Source: Candidatus Bathyarchaeota archaeon (GTDB lineage: Archaea > Thermoproteota > Bathyarchaeia > Bathyarchaeales > Bathycorpusculaceae). From it: DNA of 64,000 nucleotides. The position numbers and the translations under genes are program-made. The DNA is taken from assembly GCA_003141855.1 (NCBI GenBank), contig PLNS01000012.1, forward strand, positions 17,135 to 81,134, in the 5' to 3' direction. Below, piece after piece: positions 42,718-52,412 of the stretch (the stretch's first letter is position 1; each line of letters starts with the position of its first letter). The notes under the pieces are model-generated. The model was not told where the DNA came from. It did not search any database and saw only the letters and a list, made by a program, of their open reading frames with translations.

Positions 42718-43578
42718 TTAAAACTTGCTCGGCAACGCAACTACCTTTATGTCTAGGACGGTTTGGTACCAGTTTGGACCTGTGGAACGCATCACACGCG
42801 AATTAGCAAAAACATACCTTGCACCCATGCTGTCGAGTTTTTCAGCAACCTTGAGCTTGGTTTTCTCCACTGGATTTTCCTTTCCAGGCGCATGTTGAAA
42901 ATCGTAGTAGTGGATCCAGCCACCTGTTTGTTTGAGCGCCGACAGTGCATATGGCAGGTATTCGAGGGCTTTTTCGGGCAGGGGCATCAGAACGCGGTCA
43001 GCTACGCCTTGCAATTGAGTTTGAATTATTTCTTTTGAGTCGCCAAGTATGGGAATGACGCGGTCGTAAACTTGGTTGATTTTAACGTTTTCTTCCATGT
43101 ACTGAACAGCGGTTGGGTTAACATCAATCGAATAAACTTTGCTTTGGCTTGCGGTTTTGGCGATGATAATACTAAAGCACCCGACCCCTGCAAACATGTT
43201 AACAACTGTCTCGCCAGACTGAACAAGCTTTGCAATGCGTAAGTGTTCATGTGACAGTCTGGGTGAAAAATAGCATTTCTTAACGTCAAGCTTGAAGGTG
43301 CATCCCGATTCCTTGTGGCTTGTGCTTGTTTTGTTTTCCCCCGCCAACAACCTTAACTCTCTAACTCTAAAATCACCCGTGATGCGGGAAACTGGGGTGA
43401 GAACAGTTTTTATGTTTCCGTGGATAGCCATTATTTGTTTTGCAACGGCTTCTGCGTTTTGCACCTCATTGAGTTTGATTATGGCTATGTCGCCTATTAT
43501 ATCGAAAGAATTGTAAATTTTCCTCAATTGTTCTGACGGAAGAGCCTCTGAAAGCGTATCTCGAAGCCGTTTTCTCAT
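42718..43578 (-). CDS. trm5: tRNA (guanine37-N1)-methyltransferase Trm5 type
   Basis: 286 residues. SAM-binding core with FSPRLSHEHLRIAKLVQSGE near 105, NMFAGVGCFSIIIAK near 127 (motif I), IDVNPTAVQYMEENVKIN near 149, and RVLMPLPEKALEYLPYAL near 196, where relatives have NLP. Methylates G37, the first step towards wyosine. Taw1 of the same pathway is at 46531. Shorter than many Trm5 proteins because the N-terminal extra domain is small. Tyw2 is less likely. Confidence 0.83.
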   Translation of the reverse strand: MRKRLRDTLSEALPSEQLRKIYNSFDIIGDIAIIKLNEVQNAEAVAKQIMAIHGNIKTVLTPVSRITGDFRVRELRLLAGENKTSTSHKESGCTFKLDVKKCYFSPRLSHEHLRIAKLVQSGETVVNMFAGVGCFSIIIAKTASQSKVYSIDVNPTAVQYMEENVKINQVYDRVIPILGDSKEIIQTQLQGVADRVLMPLPEKALEYLPYALSALKQTGGWIHYYDFQHAPGKENPVEKTKLKVAEKLDSMGARYVFANSRVMRSTGPNWYQTVLDIKVVALPSKF

Positions 43579-43655
43579 CTAACCATCCTCATTATCGGCA
43601 AGTATTGGAAATGTTTAAAAGCAAAATACTTTTCTTTGTAGGACAGGCGTTCCCA

Positions 43656-43817
43656 ATGGAAAAATCTGGAATTGTTTATGAATGCATGAGATGCGGCTCA
43701 AAAGTACCGTCTGAAGAATTAGAGTTACGTGGCGGAGAAACCAAATGCATCATCTGTGGCTACAGAATTCTAAAGAAGATTAAGCCGCCAGTAGTTAAAC
43801 GGGTTAAATCGAAATAA
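43656..43817 (+). CDS. rpoP: RNA polymerase subunit P (Rpo12)
   Basis: 53 residues from ATG 43656 (MEKSGIVYECMRCG); a frame continues upstream to 43605 but the conserved part begins here. Zinc ribbon CMRCG near 10 and CIICGYRILKKIKPP near 32, the usual RpoP/Rpb12 pattern. Divergent from trm5. Core subunit of archaeal RNA polymerase. Confidence 0.9.
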   Translation: MEKSGIVYECMRCGSKVPSEELELRGGETKCIICGYRILKKIKPPVVKRVKSK

Positions 43818-43873
43818 GAAAGGGAAAACTCGTGTGTTTACACGAGTAAATTTTGTTTTAATTTTTGTTTTTT

Positions 43874-44182
43874 TTAAAAGAGTTCTTTGTCTCCGAGTTT
43901 GCGCAGTGCCTTTCCTTTAATTTTCACTGAATCGTCGAAGAAATCGTCAACGTCTTTCTCAACGGTCTGGCGTTTAACCGTTTCGCCGCAAATTCCTTCA
44001 GGGAGCATGCGTCTTTTCATGCACATTGAATAGGTGCATTTTGCGACGTTGCATTGTTCTTCGGTCTCTCTACACCAAACGGAGTCTCGTCTGAAGAACA
44101 CGGAGTTTTTTGCGCATTTAAAAGATTGACATGCTGGAGAACAAGCTTTTGATTGAGCCAACAGATACACCTCAATTGTCAA
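43874..44182 (-). CDS. small cysteine-rich hypothetical protein
   Basis: 102 residues with eight cysteines in the first 65 (C-x3-C-x4-C, then C-x6-C-x4-C-x4-C and another in GICGE), suggesting two metal or cluster sites. The tail is acidic then basic (DVDDFFDDSVKIKGKALRKL). Family not recognised. It stands alone between rpoP and the surface protein. Well-formed frame and start, so probably real. Confidence 0.65.
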   Translation of the reverse strand: MTIEVYLLAQSKACSPACQSFKCAKNSVFFRRDSVWCRETEEQCNVAKCTYSMCMKRRMLPEGICGETVKRQTVEKDVDDFFDDSVKIKGKALRKLGDKELF

Positions 44183-44269
44183 TTCAAAATGTTGTGTTTT
44201 GTACTGGTCCTTAGTTTTCTTTATGTGATTTGGAAACCATATAAACTTTTTTCTACTAAAGGGTGAAAT

Positions 44270-46366
44270 TTAGGTTGCAGTTGCGGGTTTAGCTCTTTTC
44301 CGTCTATAGACTTCTACCAGAGCAAACAAAATTATGGCAACCAAGATTATCAGTATAGTAATTAGTGCGCTTGCTGGTATCAACAACGACCCTATAGCGA
44401 CGTATTTGTCGATTTTTATCTGCACCGAAGTTGGCTGATTAACGGTCAACGTCATCGCTTGGTAAGCGTCCTTTGTTCCTGAAGCTTGAGCTATTATCTG
44501 TATGCTGCCGCCGATGATGTTGTTGAAGGTGGCTTTTCCGTCACTCTGAGTGACTCCAGAGAGTTTTTCAGGACCATTCAAGGTGACGTTGGCGTTTGAG
44601 ATTGGATTGCCGAAGAAATCAACAACCGCCACTGAAAGTTGAATGCCAAATAGTGTGCATCGGATTTGTTGCTGGCTGTCGCTGAAGACTTGCACGTTTG
44701 TTTCATTAATCAAAGTATTATCCTTGTAGACTCTCGCTCGGTACATTCCGAAGGTAGCTTGGGTTGCGGCTGAACCAGTGCTGTCGGTTGTGGCAGAATA
44801 GAACAAGCCGTTTGACAACTCTACTAGTTCTATGCGCGCATTTGAAATTGGTTCTTGGTTATAACCGACAACATTGAGTGATATGGTCTTGCTTGGACAA
44901 ATTATGAATACTTGTACGGTTGCCTGAGCCGGAAGATTGCTTACGGTGTTGTTGCCTGAATTGAAGATTTGATTGTAGATTGAAGCGTCTATGGTGTAAC
45001 TTGCGCCCGCCAACGCTGAATGTAAAATGAAGTTTCCTGAAGAATCTGTTTGGCCTGAAGCGCCTACGGCATTTGATTGGTATACTATGTTTAGGTCGAC
45101 GAAGGGCATTGTAATTCCGTTAGTGTTTTTAACTGTGATTTTAAGGTTAGTTAACTGGCAGGGTAAGGTAAAGGTTGCGTCTCCGCTGACGGTAATGTTT
45201 GTTGCTCCAGCGTTAACACTGTTCCAGAGGGCTGTTAAAACGTAGGTTCCTTGGTCAAGCTTAAAGTTTGCAATCCCATCTGAACCACTAATAGCGTTAT
45301 ACGTGGTGCCTGTTGATGCATCAAGGGCTTGAATTGATATTTCAGGGACAATTTCACCCGCTAAGTTAGTGGTTTGAACTTTAATGTTGTATCCGGTAAC
45401 TGTGAAGGTTTCTGAATCCGGTATTGATTTCGGATTATTCTGAGGAGAAATTTTGATTGTGTAGTCACCAATGTCCGCCTTAGAAGGAACTATCCAGCTT
45501 GTGGTGATTATGCCGTCAGCTGAAGCCGTCGCGGAAGCGGTGTCAAGGGGTGAGCCAGATTTAACGCTCGTTATGATGAGGGTTGCAGGTTCGTTAGGTT
45601 GGTAACCTGTCGCTCGCACGGTTACTGTTTGACCTCTATGGTAAGTGGTTGAATCGATGAAGTTTACTAAGAACTGGCTTTGCGCTATAGATCCAGATTG
45701 GTTAAAGTAGGCAGTGTAAGTTCCAGCATAATCGGTAAGTGAACCACTGGGCTGGAAACTGCTGTCGGGAAAAGTGAGCTGTGCACTTGCAGTTCCCTTT
45801 TCGTTGGGAGTTCCTAACGTAACTGTTTTTGAGTATGTAGTGCTAAGCGGGCTTGGAAGGACAACAGCAACGTTTGCGCTGTATGACGTGCCTGGTTGAC
45901 CGCCCGTGACACTGACATCCAATGTGACACTATTTCCTTCCTGCACCGATGAAGGAACCGCATTTACCAAGTAGCCTGTTGAAACCGTAAAAGTCTGAGA
46001 ATAGTTAACGTTGATGGCAACATCTCTAAGTATCAACGCGTAAGCGCCACTTGGCAGTTCTGGCACTGTAAAGTTTCTATTAACATAGTAACCTTCAGAA
46101 GCACTACTGGCAACAACAGTTTTACCCAATATGATTTGGTAAGAACCGTTTTTGGTGTATATGGTTCCCTGAATGAGTACGCTTGTTCCTACTGGTCCAG
46201 TTGCTGTACTGGGGGTTATTTGGAGGATGGTTACGCCAAGGTTTGTGTTCTGTGCATAAACTTCAAGAGGCGTAAACACAGCGGCAAACGCTATAATGAA
46301 TAGGATGGAAACTGCAATAATTTTCTTGTTCAAACCACTCTGCTCTCCTAAATAGATAGCCATCAT
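44270..46366 (-). CDS. large surface protein with repeated Ig/carboxypeptidase-regulatory-like domains
   Basis: 698 residues. Signal segment IIAVSILFIIAFAAVFTPL, then several beta-sandwich domains: an IPT/TIG-like start (ITPSTATGPVGTSVLIQGTI), repeats with YQPNEPATLIITS and TVTGYNI, and three CarboxypepD-reg-like units (VVDFFGNPISNANVTLNGPE is the clearest). A C-terminal helix (IPASALITILIILVAIILFA) ends in RRKRAKPATAT. Probably anchored in the membrane with a long extracellular rod. Ligand unknown. Confidence 0.85.
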   Translation of the reverse strand: MMAIYLGEQSGLNKKIIAVSILFIIAFAAVFTPLEVYAQNTNLGVTILQITPSTATGPVGTSVLIQGTIYTKNGSYQIILGKTVVASSASEGYYVNRNFTVPELPSGAYALILRDVAINVNYSQTFTVSTGYLVNAVPSSVQEGNSVTLDVSVTGGQPGTSYSANVAVVLPSPLSTTYSKTVTLGTPNEKGTASAQLTFPDSSFQPSGSLTDYAGTYTAYFNQSGSIAQSQFLVNFIDSTTYHRGQTVTVRATGYQPNEPATLIITSVKSGSPLDTASATASADGIITTSWIVPSKADIGDYTIKISPQNNPKSIPDSETFTVTGYNIKVQTTNLAGEIVPEISIQALDASTGTTYNAISGSDGIANFKLDQGTYVLTALWNSVNAGATNITVSGDATFTLPCQLTNLKITVKNTNGITMPFVDLNIVYQSNAVGASGQTDSSGNFILHSALAGASYTIDASIYNQIFNSGNNTVSNLPAQATVQVFIICPSKTISLNVVGYNQEPISNARIELVELSNGLFYSATTDSTGSAATQATFGMYRARVYKDNTLINETNVQVFSDSQQQIRCTLFGIQLSVAVVDFFGNPISNANVTLNGPEKLSGVTQSDGKATFNNIIGGSIQIIAQASGTKDAYQAMTLTVNQPTSVQIKIDKYVAIGSLLIPASALITILIILVAIILFALVEVYRRKRAKPATAT

Positions 46367-46530
46367 TACTTGATGCTCATGATTTAACTAAGAGATGATT
46401 TTAAACTTTACCTTTTAAACGCCTCACAACGCCTGAACGCATAAAAACAGCTTAAAAGGGATTCCATGCAGAAAACTGCTTGTGGGCATAGGATTTTTAA
46501 AAGACGTTTTTCTAATGTTACAGAAACTCG

Positions 46531-47502
46531 GTGTGTACCTTGGAAAATCACTCTGCATCTCCGCTTTTAGCTGCTTTGAAGAAGCAAAAATACCATTTAA
46601 TCGGAAGTCACTCTGCGGTTAAAAGGTGCAAGTGGCTATACGAATCCATAGTTAACGGTAGATCTTGTTATAAGCAGAAGTTTTACGGCATTCAATCCCA
46701 CCGATGCATCCAGATGACGCCTTCGCTCTATTCCTGCACGCAGCAGTGCCTGTTTTGTTGGAGAGCGCAGAGCGGTGACTTGCAAGTTACGTGGGATGAG
46801 ATGAAAAATCCAAACAAAGATACACCCGAAGAGATTGTTGAGGGTTGTTTTAGGGCGCAGGAAAAGATTTTGAGCGGGTATAAGGGTAATGAGAAGACGG
46901 ATTGGCGCAAATTCCAGGAAGCCCAAAGGCCCAAGCAAGTTGCCATAAGTTTGACAGGTGAACCAACACTCTATGAGCCGCTGGGCGAGCTTATCCGCAC
47001 GTTCCACCAGAAAGGCTTAACCACGTTTCTGGTTTCGAACGGTACTTTGCCGTCTAAACTCTCAAAGCTAAGCCAAGAACCTACCCAACTCTACATTTCA
47101 GTATGCGCGCCCAACGAGCAGGTTTACAAACGGGTTTGCCGCCCCCTATTCCCTGGCGCCTGGACAAAGGTGAACGAAACACTCGGTTTGCTGCAGAGCT
47201 TTCATTGTCCAACGGTTATTCGCATGACTTTGGTTAAGGAGCATAACATGAGCTTGGTTGATGAATACGCTAAGCTTGTTGAGAAGGCTAATCCCACCTA
47301 CATTGAAGCGAAAGCGTACATGCATATTGGCTTTTCAAATCTGCGCTTGGGCTTCGACCGCATGCCCATGCATGGAGAAGTCAAGGATTTCGCAGCCCAA
47401 TTAGCCGAAAAAACGGGTTACAAGGTCATTAATGAGGCGCCAGAGAACCGCGTGGTGCTATTGAGCAGGCTGGAGAAACCGATTCAGGTTGGAGCCCACT
47501 AG
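46531..47502 (+). CDS. taw1: 4-demethylwyosine synthase (Taw1)
   Basis: 323 residues, GTG start. Radical-SAM enzyme adding a pyruvate-derived unit to m1G37 of tRNA-Phe. Radical-SAM motif CTQQCLFCWR near residue 70, a second cluster region with cysteines earlier (KFYGIQSHRCIQMTPSLYSC), and ISLTGEPTLY near 138. The conserved KAYMHIGFSNLRLGFDRMP near 258 is diagnostic for TYW1. Works downstream of Trm5 (42718). Confidence 0.95.
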   Translation: MCTLENHSASPLLAALKKQKYHLIGSHSAVKRCKWLYESIVNGRSCYKQKFYGIQSHRCIQMTPSLYSCTQQCLFCWRAQSGDLQVTWDEMKNPNKDTPEEIVEGCFRAQEKILSGYKGNEKTDWRKFQEAQRPKQVAISLTGEPTLYEPLGELIRTFHQKGLTTFLVSNGTLPSKLSKLSQEPTQLYISVCAPNEQVYKRVCRPLFPGAWTKVNETLGLLQSFHCPTVIRMTLVKEHNMSLVDEYAKLVEKANPTYIEAKAYMHIGFSNLRLGFDRMPMHGEVKDFAAQLAEKTGYKVINEAPENRVVLLSRLEKPIQVGAH

Positions 47503-47510
47503 CACCTTAA

Positions 47511-47585
47511 TGGCTATAAAAATCGCCAATAGTGACCTACCCCCTATAGGTTTCTGCAACGTATTACTATTAGGCTCCAAATATG
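47511..47585 (-). repeat. dispersed intergenic element, copy D (subtype I)
   Basis: On the minus strand: CATATTTGGAGCCTAATAG, TGCAGAAACCTATAGGGGG, TAGGTC, TATTGGCGATTTTTATAG. Like C1 it is followed by GCCATTAA. It lies between the Taw1 and AbrB-like genes, both on the plus strand. Confidence 0.88.
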
Positions 47586-47653
47586 AAGGTCTTCGAGTTG
47601 GATAAATTTAAATACTTAATTTCTGCCCTTGTTCAATCAAGCGGTTACTAGCT

Positions 47654-47845
47654 ATGGTAAGCGAAGGAAGAGGACGGATATTTCGAAGAAAAGACGGCAA
47701 ATACCTTGTCTACTTGCCTAAAGACTTGGCAGAAGACAGCATGTTCCCGTTTAAAGGCGGAGACACAATTTTTGTTAAAGTAAGCTTCGCTTTGGGCGAC
47801 AGTAAGCTGCTGGTTGAGAAATGGGCAGGCTCCCAACATCCATAA
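47654..47845 (+). CDS. AbrB/SpoVT-like small DNA-binding protein
   Basis: 63 residues. GRGRIFRRKDGKYLVYLPKD, then FPFKGGDTIFVKVSF and KLLVEKW fit a swapped-hairpin AbrB fold, the kind of small regulator common in archaea. The ATG at 47654 has no strong ribosome site. Stands before the translin gene. Target unknown. Confidence 0.65.
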   Translation: MVSEGRGRIFRRKDGKYLVYLPKDLAEDSMFPFKGGDTIFVKVSFALGDSKLLVEKWAGSQHP

Positions 47846-47922
47846 GCAAAAAAATCGGGTCTAAAGTTTTAAGCAATTGAAATAAACAACCAAACCAATC
47901 ACTCTACTAGTAGGGTGCAGTT

Positions 47923-48585
47923 TTGTCCTCTTTAGAAACAGTCATACAAGAAGTAAAGAGCGAGCTTATGCAGAAAAACCAGATTCGCGAGGATACGCAT
48001 GAGAGCATGCGCAAAGCCACAAGCCTCTCCAAACAAGCCATTCTGCTCATTCACCAAAAAAGATTCGACGACGCCGAAAAAATGGTTGCAAACGCCAAAG
48101 AGAAAATCGTAAGCCTACAAGACCAAGCTAAACAGTATCCCGAGATTATTTATGGCGGCATGCTCAGCGCGGCATTTCAAGAGTATTCTGAAGCCAACAT
48201 TTTCTTGATGTTAGTTAAGGAAGAGCGGTTTGTGACGCCAGCGGAGATTAATGTGCCCTCGGTTGATTACGTGCTGGGTTTAGCGGATGTCATAGGCGAA
48301 TACAGAAGATTGGCACTCGACAATCTGCGCGAAGGCGAAGTTGAAAAAGGCGAAAAATGCCTCGCAATCATGGACCAAATCTTCATTCAGCTGTTGGCGT
48401 TGGATGAGGCTTACATGCTTGTTCCAGGACTCAGGCACAAATCAGACATTGCAAGAAGAATAATCGAGAGCACACGCGGGGATATAACATTGGAAGTGCG
48501 CAGAAAGTCGCTTGAGGACCAGCTAAAAAGGTTTGACCCAGTGAAACGCGCAGCCAAACGTAAGCCCAGAAAGGTCAACCCTTAA
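47923..48585 (+). CDS. archaeal translin family protein
   Basis: 220 residues, TTG start. All-helical; REDTHESMRKATSLSKQAIL, EYSEANIFLMLVKEERFVTP and DVIGEYRRLALDNLREGEVE match translin/TRAX. A tail of basic residues (KRAAKRKPRKV) follows. Translins form octameric RNA-binding rings; TRAX-type members cleave RNA. It ends two bases before the endonuclease V gene, so it is co-transcribed with it. Confidence 0.88.
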   Translation: MSSLETVIQEVKSELMQKNQIREDTHESMRKATSLSKQAILLIHQKRFDDAEKMVANAKEKIVSLQDQAKQYPEIIYGGMLSAAFQEYSEANIFLMLVKEERFVTPAEINVPSVDYVLGLADVIGEYRRLALDNLREGEVEKGEKCLAIMDQIFIQLLALDEAYMLVPGLRHKSDIARRIIESTRGDITLEVRRKSLEDQLKRFDPVKRAAKRKPRKVNP

Positions 48586-48587
48586 AA

Positions 48588-49259
48588 TTGCCCAAGCTTT
48601 CAAAGAATTTCTCAGTAAAAAAAGCCCACAACACACAGGTTTGCTTATCAAAAAAGCTAATTTTGGAAGATAGGTTGCCTCAAAAAATCAGAACCGTCGG
48701 CGGCGTGGACGTTTCATACGTTGGCAGCATCGGCATCGGTGCAATAACCGTTTTAGATTACGAATCATTGGAGCTTTTGGAAACTCAAGTCGCAACTTGC
48801 GATGTAAAAATGCCCTACATTCCGACTCTGCTGTCATTTAGAGAAATCCCTCCTGCAATTGCCGCCATCAAAAGATTGAAGGTTCTACCTGACGTTTTTC
48901 TTGTTGATGCACAGGGACTGGCGCATCCTTACAGGTGTGGGTTCGCCAGCCACCTCGGTCTAGCATTGGGGAAACCGACTGTTGGCGCAGCAAAGAGCAG
49001 GTTGATTGGCACGCCAGCCGAGAAGAATGGCAGAACCTTTTTGGTTGACAAGGGCGAGGTTATCGGTGAAGTAGTCACCACAAAACCAGGCGCCAAACCC
49101 ATCTACGTTAGCATCGGCCACATGGTTTCCCTTGACACAGCGGTAAAAATAGTTAAGCACTGCTCGAAAGGCAGAATCCCCGAGCCACTGCTGCAAGCCC
49201 ACAATTTAGCAACCAAAGAGAGAATCAAACTTGCTAGCGAAAGCAAAGTAAATATCTAA
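48588..49259 (+). CDS. nfi: endonuclease V
   Basis: 223 residues, TTG start. Cuts 3' of deaminated bases, especially inosine, in DNA or RNA. Motifs: GGVDVSY near 37 (catalytic Asp), PYIPTLLSFREIPPAIAAI near 76 (PYIPxxLxFRE), DVFLVDAQGLAHPYRCG near 102 (second Asp), and GAAKSRLIG near 134. Length normal for archaea. Directly downstream of translin. Confidence 0.95.
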   Translation: MPKLSKNFSVKKAHNTQVCLSKKLILEDRLPQKIRTVGGVDVSYVGSIGIGAITVLDYESLELLETQVATCDVKMPYIPTLLSFREIPPAIAAIKRLKVLPDVFLVDAQGLAHPYRCGFASHLGLALGKPTVGAAKSRLIGTPAEKNGRTFLVDKGEVIGEVVTTKPGAKPIYVSIGHMVSLDTAVKIVKHCSKGRIPEPLLQAHNLATKERIKLASESKVNI

Positions 49260-49293
49260 ACGCGCCATAAACTATCGCTTGAGCGTGAATTGC

Positions 49294-49626
49294 ATGGCTG
49301 AAGAAATATCGTTCGCAGACTTCGAAAAAATTGATTTGCGCATAGGAAAGATAATCGAAGCAACACAGGTTCCGGACTCAAAAAAGTTGATTAAAATTTT
49401 GGTCGATTTTGGGTCAGAGAAGAGGCAGGCGGTTGCGGGTCTGCTAAAGTTCTATAAGCCTGAAGAGTTGGTTGGCAAAAAATGCGTCTTCCTCCTAAAC
49501 CTGCAGAGGCGCATGTTGGCTGGTATAGAATCGCAGTGCATGGTTTTAGCGGCTGAAGATGAAGCGGGCAACGTTACCGTGTTGCAGCCGGAGAAGGATA
49601 TTGTTGAAGGCAGCAAAATCGGTTAA
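49294..49626 (+). CDS. tRNA-binding domain protein (MetRS C-terminal/CsaA type)
   Basis: 110 residues from ATG 49294; a longer start at 49279 adds five. OB-fold: FADFEKIDLRIGKIIEATQV, then VDFGSEKRQAVAGLLKFYKP and FLLNLQRRMLAGIESQCMVL. This is the free-standing Trbp111/MetRS-beta unit that binds tRNA elbow regions and dimerises. Fits the RNA-related genes upstream. Confidence 0.9.
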   Translation: MAEEISFADFEKIDLRIGKIIEATQVPDSKKLIKILVDFGSEKRQAVAGLLKFYKPEELVGKKCVFLLNLQRRMLAGIESQCMVLAAEDEAGNVTVLQPEKDIVEGSKIG

Positions 49627-49716
49627 TCTTGCGCCAGACTCTTCTTTTATTTATAGAGAAAGACAAATTAGTTATTAGAACAAGTTATTGTATAATTTAT
49701 TGTGGAAGGTTAACTT

Positions 49717-50718
49717 ATGGCAGTTAATGAAGAAGCACTTATGTGGGTCGAGAAGTACCGACCCAAAACCCTTGATGAAGTCGTGGGTTTACGTGACATC
49801 GTGGAGAGCCTCAAAGCATTCATGAAAAAACCAAAAACCATGCCGCACCTCATGCTTGCGGGGATTCCTGGCACGGGAAAAACCACCATCGCCCTCGCCA
49901 TTGCCCACGAATTGTATGGTCCAAACTGGAGAAGCTTCACATTGGAACTTAACGCGTCTGACGAGAGAGGCATCGACACCGTGCGCGACCGAATTAAGGA
50001 TTTCTCGCGTTATAGCCGCTCTGGCTTTGGCGACATACCGTTTGCCCTGATTATTCTAGATGAATGCGACCAGATGACTGGGCCAGCCCAGACAGCGCTA
50101 AGACGCATCATGGAGACCAGCTCCCGCACATCCAGGTTCATCCTGATATGTAACCAATCGAGCAAAATCATCGAGCCAATCCAAAGCCGCTGCGCCATAT
50201 TCCGCTTCTCACGACTAGACAAGCAAGCCATGAAAGAACAACTGCAATGTATTGCTAAGAAAGAAAACGTTACCCTGCAGCCTGAAGCCGCAGAGAGAAT
50301 CGTGGATTACTCAGAAGGCGACCTAAGACACGCCATAAACGCGCTGCAAACCGCGTCAGCCTACAAGGAAGGCTGTGTAGATGAGAAGACCGTTTCACTG
50401 GTCATCGGCGAAGCCAGCCCCATGCAAGTCCAAAAAATGATACGCAAAGCCTTGTACGGCGACTTCATCGAAGCCAGAAAAACCATGTATGAAATAATGG
50501 GCTCTTACGGGTTTTCAGGCAACGAAATCATCCGCCAAGTGCTACGGGAAATCTTCAAAATGTCCGACCTAACGCCCGAACAGAAAGCGGACCTATCAAA
50601 CATCATCGGCGAATACGATTACCGTTTAACGCAAGGCGCAAACAGCGACATCCAACTAAGCGCGCTTCTGGCGCAGTTTGCAAAGTTTGGGAAAGCGATA
50701 GGGGAAACGGGAACTTAA
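49717..50718 (+). CDS. rfcS: replication factor C small subunit
   Basis: 333 residues, AAA+ clamp loader. EKYRPKTLDEVVGLRDIVES at the start, Walker A GIPGTGKTT near 49, Walker B ALIILDECDQMT near 110, arginine-finger SRC box IQSRCAIFRFSRLDKQ near 157, and C-terminal collar domain. Four copies plus one large subunit load PCNA. The large subunit gene begins at the very next base after its stop. Confidence 0.96.
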   Translation: MAVNEEALMWVEKYRPKTLDEVVGLRDIVESLKAFMKKPKTMPHLMLAGIPGTGKTTIALAIAHELYGPNWRSFTLELNASDERGIDTVRDRIKDFSRYSRSGFGDIPFALIILDECDQMTGPAQTALRRIMETSSRTSRFILICNQSSKIIEPIQSRCAIFRFSRLDKQAMKEQLQCIAKKENVTLQPEAAERIVDYSEGDLRHAINALQTASAYKEGCVDEKTVSLVIGEASPMQVQKMIRKALYGDFIEARKTMYEIMGSYGFSGNEIIRQVLREIFKMSDLTPEQKADLSNIIGEYDYRLTQGANSDIQLSALLAQFAKFGKAIGETGT

Positions 50719-51948
50719 TTGGGAAATGATCTTTTATGGGTTGAAAAGTACCGCCCAAAAAAGATAGAAGACATCATTGGCAACGAAGAAGCTAAAGCTA
50801 CCTTCGTGGAGTGGCTCAAGAATAAGCGTCGAAGCAAGAAGGCAGTTTTGCTTTATGGACCGCCGGGCGTTGGCAAAACAGCGCTGGCTAATGCTGCCGC
50901 AAAAGAGTTTGGCTTCACAATTATCGAGATGAACGCCAGCGACACAAGGTCGGAGAAGGCGATTAATGCGGTTGCTAAACCAGCCACCTCCTATGTTGCC
51001 TTAGACAACTTCTCAACTCAAAGTAAGGGGAACCTTCTTTTTCTCGACGAGGTTGACGGCATCGCAGGCAACGAAGACCGAGGCGGCGTTGGCGCAATCA
51101 TCAAAATCGTCGAGGAATCGCGTGTGCCAGTCATAATGGCCGCCAACGACCCCGACATAGACAAACTGCGACCGCTAAAGAAAGTGTGCTTGCTTGTGCG
51201 TTTCCAGCAAATTCGGATTCCACTCGTAATTGCTTTGTTGCAGAAAATCTGTCTGCTTGAGCATGTTAAGGCAGAGTTTGAAGCGCTTGAGAGAATTGCC
51301 CAGAACAGCCGAGGCGACGTGCGTTCAGCCATAAACGACTTGCAGAGCCTCAGCGAAGGAAACCATGCGTTAACACTCCAAGACACGGCGATGTTGACTT
51401 CAAGAAACAAGGACATCAGTATGGACGAAACACTCAGAGGCTTCTTCACGGCAAAATCAATCGCCGAAGTATCAAGTCTGCTTAGCCGTTCAAACGTTGA
51501 CTACGACGATTTTCTACTTTCGGTAAGCGACAATCTCCCAAGACGATACACTAACCCAGCGGAACTCGCCACCGCATACGATTTTGTTTCCCAAGCCGAT
51601 GTTTTCCGAGGCAGGATTGGAACAGAGCACTGGCATCTTTTGAAGTACTTCTTCAACTGCCTATCCAAAGCTGCCGCAGTAAATCCCCAATCCTACAAGC
51701 CTTTCGAGTTCATTTCGCCCCCGATTAGGATTATCACTTTGTTCTGGACCAAAGGCAAAAGAACCATGCTGGACGCCATTTGCGGCAAAATCGGTGCCCA
51801 ATGCCACGTTTCCCACGCAACCGCTAAACATGATTTTGTTCCCTTCGTCAAGGAGATTTTGCAAAAACAAAAGGCAAGTCCTCTGGTGGCTTGGTTTAAG
51901 TTTACTCCTGAAGAGGTTGATTTCTTAATTAAAATGAACAGGTTCTGA
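50719..51948 (+). CDS. rfcL: replication factor C large subunit
   Basis: 409 residues, TTG start right after rfcS. EKYRPKKIEDIIGNEEAKAT, Walker A GPPGVGKTAL near 46, Walker B LLFLDEVDGIAG near 110, and a long C-terminal collar typical of RFC-L. The basic, PIP-box-containing tail found in many archaeal RFC-L proteins is absent; the chain ends EEVDFLIKMNRF. Acts with RfcS to load PCNA. Confidence 0.95.
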   Translation: MGNDLLWVEKYRPKKIEDIIGNEEAKATFVEWLKNKRRSKKAVLLYGPPGVGKTALANAAAKEFGFTIIEMNASDTRSEKAINAVAKPATSYVALDNFSTQSKGNLLFLDEVDGIAGNEDRGGVGAIIKIVEESRVPVIMAANDPDIDKLRPLKKVCLLVRFQQIRIPLVIALLQKICLLEHVKAEFEALERIAQNSRGDVRSAINDLQSLSEGNHALTLQDTAMLTSRNKDISMDETLRGFFTAKSIAEVSSLLSRSNVDYDDFLLSVSDNLPRRYTNPAELATAYDFVSQADVFRGRIGTEHWHLLKYFFNCLSKAAAVNPQSYKPFEFISPPIRIITLFWTKGKRTMLDAICGKIGAQCHVSHATAKHDFVPFVKEILQKQKASPLVAWFKFTPEEVDFLIKMNRF

Positions 51949-51955
51949 CGCAAGA

Positions 51956-52294
51956 ATGGGCACGGTTTTGAATAAGAAAGCGTTCAAGCTTCCACGGGTT
52001 GAAAAAGAAAAGTTCATTCTCCTTTTGCACTTGGGCTGTGAGTATAACCGAGAGCTGGGCGTCTTTTCCATCAAAAGTTACAACAACATCGAGAAGCTCA
52101 TGGATACGATCGGGGGCATCCTTAACAGTGAAGTGGTTTTTCTTCAAAGCTGCATCCGCTGCGGAAAAGATTTTGCATGCGGTGACTGCAAATACGACGA
52201 GTTGTGCACTACCAAGAACCTTCCGTTTGGATGTGTTTGTCCCCAGTGCTTGAGAGATAGGAAGCAGTTTGAACAGTATCTTGAAGGGTTTTAG
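51956..52294 (+). CDS. small cysteine-rich protein in the RFC operon
   Basis: 112 residues, unrecognised family. The N-terminal 65 residues are mixed alpha/beta without cysteine clusters. The second half has CIRCGKDFACGDCKYDELC and CVCPQC, enough for two zinc sites. It starts 7 bp after rfcL and is transcribed with it, so a replication or repair link is possible. Nothing more can be said from sequence. Confidence 0.7.
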   Translation: MGTVLNKKAFKLPRVEKEKFILLLHLGCEYNRELGVFSIKSYNNIEKLMDTIGGILNSEVVFLQSCIRCGKDFACGDCKYDELCTTKNLPFGCVCPQCLRDRKQFEQYLEGF

Positions 52295-52412
52295 ACAACT
52301 GTCCAAGCATTTTTGCGTCTAAATTGTTTTTTAAGTCACGTATGATGTTGAACGGCTGTTACATTTATTTCGTATAAACGCCGTTTTTTTCATATATTTG
52401 CTGTTACATAGT